NCBI GenBank assembly: GCA_003451585.1
Contig: DMEU01000021.1
Location: forward strand, 36,762 to 58,903
DNA: 22,142 bases
Reading direction: 5' to 3'
Source: Candidatus Omnitrophota bacterium
Lineage (GTDB): Bacteria; Omnitrophota; Gorgyraeia; Velamenicoccales; Velamenicoccaceae
The notes under the pieces are model-generated. The model did no database searches and was not told where the DNA came from. It saw nothing but the letters and a program-made list of their open reading frames with translations. Shown here in pieces: positions 5,977-11,198 of the stretch. How positions within the stretch are numbered: position 1 is the first letter of the stretch; every line of letters starts with the position of its first letter. The translations under genes were made by a program, and so were the position numbers.

Positions 5977-7041
5977 TTTGTTTCCTTTGCATACCGCCCA
6001 ACGTAAGATAGCACTTTTGGAGCGTGGATTATCAAAACACTCCTTAGGCGCCGGCCGTATCGGCTCGCGGCAAATATCAGAATAGGCCCCCGCTTCTAAC
6101 CCTTCCTGGAAAAACTTGACCACCCTGTTGTCTTCACCGGAATGAAAGGTTAAAATAGCAACTCGGCCGTTAGGTTTAAGGCATATCGGCAAATTTCTTA
6201 AAAACTGCTCCAATGCCGAAAACTCGTCGTTAACCTCAATGCGTAAAGCCTGAAAGGTCCGGCGAATGGACGTAGTTATTTTTTCCCTGGAGCCGGCAGG
6301 CGTCACGGAAGCTAGCGCTTCTTTTACGGTATCAGCGAGCGCCTTAGTTGTAGAGATCTTATGGCAGTTTTTATGGATGGCTCTGGCGATCGTTTCCGCG
6401 TAGGGTTCATCGGAATTAACAAAAAGTATTTCTTCCAACGCTTTTTCAGAGATCGCCTTGATCAAAGCCGAGGCCGGTTGGCCGCGCTTAGGATTAAATC
6501 TTAGATCAAGCGGCCCCTCCCATTTAAAAGTAAAACCCCGCGCCGGATTATCCAATTGCATTGACGAAACGCCCAGATCCGCCAGAATAAAATCAAACCC
6601 GCCGCCTGCGTCAGCAAGCATCTTAGGAATTCCGGCAAAATTGATCTGCCGAAGAATAAGTTCTTTATCAGTATGACCCAGGGCCCTCAGGCGCGCCTCG
6701 GTACGCGTTAACTCTATCGGATCCACATCAATACCAAAGAGACGTCCGCCTGGCATAATGCGCAAAAGAAGCTCCTCCGCGTGCCCGCCGAACCCCAAAG
6801 TAGCGTCTAAACCGGTCTGGCCGGGCTTAGGGTCAAGGACTTCTAAAATTTCTTTAACGCAAATCGACCGGTGCATACCGGCCGGGGTTTTCCCGCTCTT
6901 TAAGATCTTCTCAATATCGCCAGCGTATTTTTCCGGATTAAGTTCCTTGTACTTTTCATCAAAACGCCTGGGATGCGTGCCCTTATAGCGCACGCGCCGT
7001 TTTCTTTTAGGAGTTTCATCTAACCCTGAAGAAGTCCTCAT
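5968..7041 (-). CDS. rsmH: RsmH/MraW-type 16S rRNA (cytosine-1402-N4) methyltransferase, long variant
   Basis: A 357-residue SAM-dependent methyltransferase of the MraW family, which methylates C1402 in the ribosomal decoding centre. Motifs are DATLGFGGH (79-87, SAM site), DLGVSSMQLDNPARGF (155-170), DLRFNP (179-184), ALRIEVNDE (265-273), TFHSGEDNRVVKFF (298-311) and NPRSKSAILR (338-347). It is about 45 residues longer than usual, from a basic N-terminal extension with GTHPRRFDEKYKELNPEKY (21-39). I recall a similar extension in a subset of homologs found outside the division cluster. No mraZ, ftsL or ftsI is adjacent, so this may be a divergent or second copy with an altered target. Its ATG overlaps the stop of the MazG-like gene (ATGA). 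The final codons and TGA fall in repeat copy 2. Confidence 0.88.
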   Translation of the reverse strand: MRTSSGLDETPKRKRRVRYKGTHPRRFDEKYKELNPEKYAGDIEKILKSGKTPAGMHRSICVKEILEVLDPKPGQTGLDATLGFGGHAEELLLRIMPGGRLFGIDVDPIELTRTEARLRALGHTDKELILRQINFAGIPKMLADAGGGFDFILADLGVSSMQLDNPARGFTFKWEGPLDLRFNPKRGQPASALIKAISEKALEEILFVNSDEPYAETIARAIHKNCHKISTTKALADTVKEALASVTPAGSREKITTSIRRTFQALRIEVNDEFSALEQFLRNLPICLKPNGRVAILTFHSGEDNRVVKFFQEGLEAGAYSDICREPIRPAPKECFDNPRSKSAILRWAVCKGNKGV

Positions 7042-7385
7042 AATTTATCATACTTAGTGTGTTTGCCCTTAGCTTTTTCTATCGGATATTTCACCTCATT
7101 CTTTTTAAGCTTCTCCTCCATGGCGCTTATTAAGCTAATTCCGAGATTATCAGCTAATTCAAAAAGATATAACGCGATATCGGCAATTTCATCTTTGATC
7201 TCCGCGTTATTTTGCATAACATATTTCTCAACCTCTTCTTTGGTCTTCCATTGAAAATGCTCTAAAAGCTCGGAGGCTTCAAGGATCATGGAAACAGCCA
7301 TATTCTTTGGATCATGAAATTGCATCCAGTCGCGCTCATCCCTAAATCGTATTATTTTTTTAGTAATTTCGTTTATTTCACTCAT
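7038..7385 (-). CDS. MazG-like nucleotide pyrophosphohydrolase (dCTPase/RS21-C6 type)
   Basis: A 115-residue all-alpha NTP pyrophosphohydrolase. The metal-binding signature is EASE (36-39) followed by EIAD (66-69), the ExxE...ExxD pattern of the MazG/dUTPase superfamily. These enzymes hydrolyse (often non-canonical) nucleoside triphosphates to monophosphate plus PPi. The size matches the short dCTP pyrophosphatase subgroup. I start it at the ATG 7383-7385 because AAGGGGG (7392-7398) lies 6 nt upstream. The frame is open back to 7574, but that upstream part does not look like this family and encodes a different frame's remnant. The gene is translationally coupled to rsmH by a 4-bp overlap. The exact nucleotide substrate is unknown. 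Confidence 0.85.
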   Translation of the reverse strand: MSEINEITKKIIRFRDERDWMQFHDPKNMAVSMILEASELLEHFQWKTKEEVEKYVMQNNAEIKDEIADIALYLFELADNLGISLISAMEEKLKKNEVKYPIEKAKGKHTKYDKL

Positions 7386-7574
7386 AGTCATCCCCCTTGA
7401 GCAACACCTCGAAGATCTCTTTTCTGATATGTTTAGGGATCTTTTTGAATAAATTACCCTTAGCACCCAAAACAATCTTTTTATTATGGCCCCTAACCTC
7501 TCCGATTGCTTGGTGAGAAGGATATTACCGGGGTCACAGGAATATATCGCCCTGTCAGACCTCTCGAAAGTCAA
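7378..7574 (-). pseudogene. Probable frameshifted remnant of an unidentified conserved protein
   Basis: Two minus-strand frames in this stretch both look protein-like. One (about 7574-7506) reads RAIYSCDPGNILLTKQ. The other (7524 to the TGA at 7378-7380) contains AIGEVRGHNKKIVLGAKG and continues with KHIRKEIFEVLLKGDDYE. Joining them with a one-base shift near 7505 would give one continuous peptide ending in a stop that overlaps the start of the MazG-like gene. The downstream frame has an in-frame TAA just upstream and no start codon. The fragment also overlaps the last 20 bp of the kinase-like gene. I do not recognise the family. It could be a decayed gene truncated by arrival of the AT-rich neighbour, or a sequencing indel. 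Confidence 0.4.
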
Positions 7575-8244
7575 TGCTACCGCAAAAACCTTTCAACTGT
7601 TCCTCGACCCAATCAAGATCATTTTCGAATATCCTGTACAGGTTAAATTTGGTATTAATATTATAAGTATAGAACCCTTCCAAATCCACATTTATGATTC
7701 TTTTTAGCTTAGGTTCATATAACAAATTACTCAAATGCCAATCGCCTATTAAAAATCCATATTTATTATTATAGCTCCTCAATGAATCGAGCAACTCTGA
7801 GACAGCAACTTTAATTTTTAATATAACTTCCGTGTCTTTCAATAAACCAGAATCGCCCGGCTCGCGCTGTTTCATTGACAGTGACTGTAGATCATAGCCG
7901 TTAATATAGCGACTGCCATAACTGCCTGCTCTATGAACATCGGTTAATTCTGCAATATGCTTATTCAAAAACTCCAAACTGCCTAAAAATTTTAAAGTAG
8001 CCTTGTAGTTATTAAATTCTTTATTGCCTAACAGGGATATTAATAATTTTAGTCCGTATGCATCCGAGAATTTTACCACCTTGAAGACATTTTCTTTATT
8101 ATAGAAAACTAAGAACCGCCTATTAGTTCTAGCTCCTCTTAGTTTTTTATAAGATCTTAATTTGGGAAATAATATCAAACAAGTAAAAAATTCTAATAAT
8201 TTGCCAATACAATAGATACCCGATTTCAGGATTTTTTTTGACAT
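7555..8244 (-). CDS. Kinase-fold (APH/WaaP-like) protein, AT-rich
   Basis: A 229-residue protein with the catalytic-loop pattern of small-molecule or lipopolysaccharide kinases of the protein-kinase fold. GDWHLSNLLYEP (about residues 165-176) has the H-x-x-N arrangement, and INVDLEGFYTYN (about 182-193) supplies the metal-binding acidic residue. The N terminus has a hydrophobic stretch (about 9-27) and then basic residues, suggesting membrane association. Hallmarks of the N-lobe are weak. Base composition is about 30-33% GC in sampled 60-base lines, against about 50% in neighbouring operons, which suggests recent acquisition. No good Shine-Dalgarno precedes the ATG at 8242-8244. A role in modifying a cell-surface sugar is plausible only by family analogy. 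A catalytically inactive pseudokinase is also possible. Confidence 0.6.
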   Translation of the reverse strand: MSKKILKSGIYCIGKLLEFFTCLILFPKLRSYKKLRGARTNRRFLVFYNKENVFKVVKFSDAYGLKLLISLLGNKEFNNYKATLKFLGSLEFLNKHIAELTDVHRAGSYGSRYINGYDLQSLSMKQREPGDSGLLKDTEVILKIKVAVSELLDSLRSYNNKYGFLIGDWHLSNLLYEPKLKRIINVDLEGFYTYNINTKFNLYRIFENDLDWVEEQLKGFCGSIDFREV

Positions 8245-8270
8245 CGAAGGGATCTTGTCATTTTGAAAAT

Positions 8271-8294
8271 AGTGGACAAAATTTGGGGTCCACT
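8271..8294 (-). terminator. Stem-loop downstream of the PDZ-protein gene
   Basis: Arms AGTGGAC (8271-8277) and GTCCACT (8288-8294) enclose a 10-nt loop. On the minus strand the stem is followed by ATTTTC, a weak U-rich tail, 13 bp after the stop of the PDZ-domain gene. It may be an imperfect terminator. AGTGGAC occurs again at 9220-9226 beyond the other end of that gene, so a repeat origin is also possible. Confidence 0.4.
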
Positions 8295-8306
8295 GAAGTT
8301 TATCAA

Positions 8307-9185
8307 TTATTTTATCATAACCTCAAACACCTTAGGCTCCCAGACAGACTGTTTTTGGCCTTTGTCGTCAATCTCAGTGCGCCGCAGGCAGGTAAGCGTT
8401 ATCTTTGTGCCGGAGGTAATACTTTCGATAAGCGTATTGAAATGGGAGTAATTCTTTACTTTTACGCCGTTAACCTCGGTGATCACATCCAATGGCTGAA
8501 TACCGGCTTTGTCCGTGGGCCCATCAATGGCTACAAGTGTAACTAAAACGTTGTCAATTCTTGTCTTCCCCAGGGCTTGAGCCTGTTCTGGAGTAAGATC
8601 AGTGGTAAATAATCCTATCTTAGAAAGCTTTAGGGTAAAGCCTTCTTGCGCAAGGATAGAAGCGACAGCATTCCCAAATTTACGCGCGGAATCCTCATCT
8701 TTAAAGAAAAGTTCGTACGAATCATCTACGGCGGATATGCTTAGCAGCCATTTATTTTTGGCTTTCGAGACATAATACAAATCCATTTTCTGGATGGTGT
8801 TTAAAGCTACATCCATAGGGTAAGGCTCACTGTATCCTTCCCATATGTTTCCAAGTTTTAGCGATCCATCAGTTACCTTCTTTCCCTTCTTCGATTTTCC
8901 GATCATTACCTGGACACTCTTTACGATGCATGGTTTCTTGGGGTATCGAGACATCAGCATAGATATTTCAGAGGCGGTCACTTCTTTGAATACAACATCT
9001 GCCTGCTCGACCGTAAGATTTGTTTCCGGCTCATACCAGTAGTACTGCGCTGAACTCAACGCAGGCCAGACAGGCTGTGAGGCAGATTGTGGTACGTCCG
9101 CGGCTGATGCGCACGCGATGATACATAACAGATAAAAACCAATTGCAATGATGCCAAATAAACATTTCGCGTTCTTCGTTTGCAT
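8307..9185 (-). CDS. Secreted or lipid-anchored PDZ-domain protein of unknown function
   Basis: A 292-residue protein with an N-terminal signal sequence (about 8-28). It ends in CIIACASA, giving a lipobox-like IIAC with Cys25 or alternatively signal peptidase I cleavage after ASA. The middle (about 40-190) is an alpha/beta region I do not recognise. The C-terminal part (about 195-285) is PDZ-like: GLFTTDLTPEQAQALG, then GPTDKAGIQPLDVITEVNG and a final strand region ending in VFEVMIK. There is no protease domain, so the PDZ presumably serves as a binding module in the periplasm or outer membrane. The start ATG has AGGAG 5-6 nt upstream. GC is intermediate (about 40%). It appears to be transcribed alone, between the tRNA-His terminator and the stem-loop at 8271-8294. 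Confidence 0.7.
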   Translation of the reverse strand: MQTKNAKCLFGIIAIGFYLLCIIACASAADVPQSASQPVWPALSSAQYYWYEPETNLTVEQADVVFKEVTASEISMLMSRYPKKPCIVKSVQVMIGKSKKGKKVTDGSLKLGNIWEGYSEPYPMDVALNTIQKMDLYYVSKAKNKWLLSISAVDDSYELFFKDEDSARKFGNAVASILAQEGFTLKLSKIGLFTTDLTPEQAQALGKTRIDNVLVTLVAIDGPTDKAGIQPLDVITEVNGVKVKNYSHFNTLIESITSGTKITLTCLRRTEIDDKGQKQSVWEPKVFEVMIK

Positions 9186-9275
9186 AGTTTCTCCTAAGTA
9201 ACTCTTATTGCCGAAAATGAAAAGTGGACAACAACATCATGGATAAGGAAATAGGGGCATTTTCTTCCTCAGATA

Positions 9276-9329
9276 AATTAAAACCCTCACGCTCTTGTGG
9301 CTCACAAGAGCCTCGGTTCGCATGAGGGT
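9276..9329 (-). terminator. Rho-independent terminator of the tRNA-His transcript
   Basis: Minus-strand ACCCTCA (9329-9323) pairs with TGAGGGT (9289-9283). Nested inside is a perfect 9-bp stem, GCTCTTGTG and CACAAGAGC (9311-9291), with a 3-nt loop. A TTTAATTT tail follows (9283-9276). It lies 7 bp beyond the tRNA-His CCA end. Confidence 0.8.
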
Positions 9330-9335
9330 AATAAT

Positions 9336-9414
9336 TGGGGTGGGTGACGGGATTTGAACCCGCGACATCTTGAGCCACAGTCAAGTGCTCTAGCCGTGCT
9401 GAGCTACACCCACC
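9336..9414 (-). tRNA. tRNA-His (GTG anticodon)
   Basis: The acceptor stem GTGGGTG (9413-9407) pairs with CACCCAC (9346-9340). An extra 5' G (9414) faces discriminator C (9339), the histidine identity feature. CCA is encoded (9338-9336). The anticodon stem CTTGA/TCAAG holds the loop CTGTGGC with anticodon GTG. The T-arm contains TTCAAAT. It is the last gene of the tRNA/AsmA-like unit and is followed by a strong terminator. Confidence 0.95.
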
Positions 9415-9419
9415 ATGAT

Positions 9420-9452
9420 CAGTTCTTGGTAAATAGCTGATGGCAAGAACTG
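9420..9452 (-). other. Stem-loop between AsmA-like gene and tRNA-His
   Basis: A perfect 9-bp inverted repeat, CAGTTCTTG (9420-9428) and CAAGAACTG (9444-9452), has a 15-nt loop. It lies between the AsmA-like stop and the tRNA-His 5' end, only 5 nt from the latter. There is no U tract, so an RNA-processing or mRNA 3'-end stability role is likelier than termination. Confidence 0.5.
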
Positions 9453-9461
9453 AAACAAAAT

Positions 9462-10613
9462 CTATTTCGACTTGAATATATCTTTGAATTGCTTACCGAT
9501 GGCCTCGAACTCTTCGCCTATCTTTTTGAAATCTTTGATCGTTTCTTGCGGAGGCTTGGACAATACCGCCTCCACCCTGCCCTTGAAAAAATTGCCCTTG
9601 AATTTTATATTTTCAAATTTAGGCTCGCTCATTTTGGTGCGTATGGAAAAATCAAAGGCCGTTTTGCCTTCAGAGCCTAACAGTGAATCAAAAGCCATGT
9701 CCGCCACATCACCAAAATCCCGCACAACCCGTTGTTCTGTGTCCTGCGCCTTCTTGAACGCCACGCCTGTAACTTCGATATGGCAATCAGCGGTCATATC
9801 ATTGCTCTTTGACCGCGCCAGGACCGTTATATTCGCGTCTCCGCTCTCGAGCTCATTTTTTACATATTTCTTATAATAAGGCCTGAAGTAAGCCAGCTTG
9901 CCGTCTTGCACTTCCAGCCTTGCGTCCATATCTAACCTGGCCGGGTCCACCCAGCCGCTTATAATGACGCGGCCGACCTGACTGCCATCACCGCTCAAAA
10001 TACTGCCCTGGCCGGTGGCCTGCATCCTGGAGGGTTGCGCCAGGGATATCCTGGAAACTTCCAGGCCCACAGGGAAACACTTTATCACAAACGGCGGCTG
10101 GTCCACAAGGGCCTTATCTATAAAAGTCACGCTGGCATTCCGCACCAAAAGCTTGCTTATATAAATATCGGGGGCCTTCTTTTGGGGCTCGGGAGCAGAA
10201 GCAGAGGCCTTTTCAGGCGCTTTCTGATCTATTTTAGGCGCCTGCACGGAAGGCTTGGCCTTTATAACCGGCAGGCCGTAATCAAAACTGTTATCCGCGT
10301 TACGAGTAACAGTAACTTGCGGCCCTTCTATAACGATGGAATTAAACCCGACGTCACCTTTTAAGAGCCCAATCAGGCTCGGCGTAACTTCAAGGCGTCT
10401 GACCTTCAGGCTATCGGAGATCACCACTCCTTCGGCTATTATCGTCTTAGGCAAGGCGACCCTCAGGTCTTCTATCTCGATCTTTATGCCAAGATTCTTC
10501 TCAAGCTGCGTCACAAGGATCGCGCGGGCATTAACAGCCACATACGCGGAGATCCCGGCAACCGCCAGAATGATAACGACTAAGATGATAAGGAATATGC
10601 GTAATATTTTCAT
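9462..10613 (-). CDS. AsmA/DUF748-like envelope protein (383 aa)
   Basis: A membrane-anchored periplasmic protein. One N-terminal helix (5-27) is followed by an AsmA-like start in which a short amphipathic helix leads to a beta-rich repeat (IKIEIEDLRVALPKTIIAEG, about 44-63). A low-complexity Pro/Ala/Lys linker follows (about 118-148, with APEKASASAPEPQKKAP). A second beta-rich region (150-345) resembles DUF748/AsmA-type lipid-transfer proteins, and a charged helical tail is rich in Lys and Glu. Such proteins are thought to help phospholipids or other envelope lipids across the periplasm. The ATG is only 13 nt from the tRNA-Arg 3' end and lacks a Shine-Dalgarno, so it is probably read from the tRNA promoter. 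It is smaller than, but related in type to, the 901-aa protein at 11199. Confidence 0.75.
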   Translation of the reverse strand: MKILRIFLIILVVIILAVAGISAYVAVNARAILVTQLEKNLGIKIEIEDLRVALPKTIIAEGVVISDSLKVRRLEVTPSLIGLLKGDVGFNSIVIEGPQVTVTRNADNSFDYGLPVIKAKPSVQAPKIDQKAPEKASASAPEPQKKAPDIYISKLLVRNASVTFIDKALVDQPPFVIKCFPVGLEVSRISLAQPSRMQATGQGSILSGDGSQVGRVIISGWVDPARLDMDARLEVQDGKLAYFRPYYKKYVKNELESGDANITVLARSKSNDMTADCHIEVTGVAFKKAQDTEQRVVRDFGDVADMAFDSLLGSEGKTAFDFSIRTKMSEPKFENIKFKGNFFKGRVEAVLSKPPQETIKDFKKIGEEFEAIGKQFKDIFKSK

Positions 10614-10626
10614 TTTTAATATCTCA

Positions 10627-10819
<193 letters not shown>

Positions 10820-10823
<4 letters not shown>

Positions 10824-10907
10824 AAAACACTATGGTGGTCGGCACTTGTTCGGCCTGCGGCCTCGCAAGTACTCGACCAATTTTTTCCTCTCGGAAAAAA
10901 TTGGTCG
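10820..10907 (-). promoter_or_regulatory. Terminator/antiterminator-like region after tRNA-Pro
   Basis: In transcript order, the tRNA-Pro 3' end plus T6 (10907-10893 region) is perfectly complementary over 15 bp to 10888-10874. The latter region (10879-10866) can instead pair with 10848-10836 (6 bp plus 5 bp with a small internal loop, capped by GGCC/GGCC). That hairpin precedes a U8 run (10827-10820) by 8 nt. The two pairings share the CGACCA segment and exclude each other. It is at least a plausible terminator for tRNA-Pro. Conditional control is inference. Confidence 0.5.
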
Positions 10908-10979
10908 GGGCGGCAGGATTCGAACCTGCGACATCTTGCTCCCAAAGCAAGCGCTCTAGCCAAGCTGAGCCACGCCCCG
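10902..10979 (-). tRNA. tRNA-Pro (TGG anticodon)
   Basis: The acceptor stem CGGGGCG (10979-10973) pairs with CGCCCCG (10912-10906), with discriminator A (10905) and an encoded CCA (10904-10902). The anticodon stem CTTGC/GCAAG holds loop TTTGGGA (anticodon TGG). The T-arm is GCAGG/CCTGC with TTCGAAT. It is the first gene of a leftward unit with a good promoter at 11122-11150. The 3' ACCA end is one arm of a 15-bp inverted repeat. Confidence 0.95.
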
Positions 10980-11121
10980 AAAAATCTTCCCCAAACCCCA
11001 ATCAATAGGGGCTTACGCCCCTCTTGCGCTCTACGAAGCTCCTTTTCGTCGCTTCGTATCGCTGTCACCCCTTGGGGATGATTTTTGTGCTTCGCACTAT
11101 TTGATCGAATTTAAGTGTTTA
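10980..11121 (-). other. Structured leader upstream of tRNA-Pro
   Basis: About 135 nt separate the promoter from the tRNA 5' end. Four small hairpins are visible: AGGGGC/GCCCCT (11007-11022), TACGAAGC/GCTTCGTA (11032-11058), CCCC/GGGG (11068-11077) and GTGC/GCAC with a TTC loop (11087-11097). No coding frame looks real. It is probably an RNase P-removed 5' leader. I match it to no known RNA family. Confidence 0.45.
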
Positions 11122-11150
11122 ATTATAACACCCGCACCCCTGCTTTTCAA
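11122..11150 (-). promoter_or_regulatory. Sigma70-type promoter of the tRNA-Pro/tRNA-Arg/AsmA-like/tRNA-His unit
   Basis: On the minus strand TTGAAA (11150-11145) is followed after 17 bp by a perfect TATAAT (11127-11122). The predicted start is near 11115. It is divergent from the promoter at 11162-11190, the two being separated by only 11 bp. Confidence 0.75.
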
Positions 11151-11161
11151 GCGACTTCGGA

Positions 11162-11190
11162 TTGATTAAATATTCGTAGTATCATATAAT
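11162..11190 (+). promoter_or_regulatory. Sigma70-type promoter of the 901-aa AsmA-like gene, leaderless arrangement
   Basis: TTGATT (11162-11167), a 17-bp spacer and a perfect TATAAT (11185-11190). The ATG begins 8 nt later with GAAGCGGC between, so the transcript should start at or within 1-2 nt of the start codon. This is the same spacing as at plsC and NDH-2. Confidence 0.7.
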
Positions 11191-11198
11191 GAAGCGGC

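Noticed and set aside
7386..7574. N-terminal extension of the MazG-like protein
   Set aside because: The frame is open, but the family begins at MSEINE, a well-spaced AAGGGGG precedes it, and the extension overlaps another reading frame that looks more coding.
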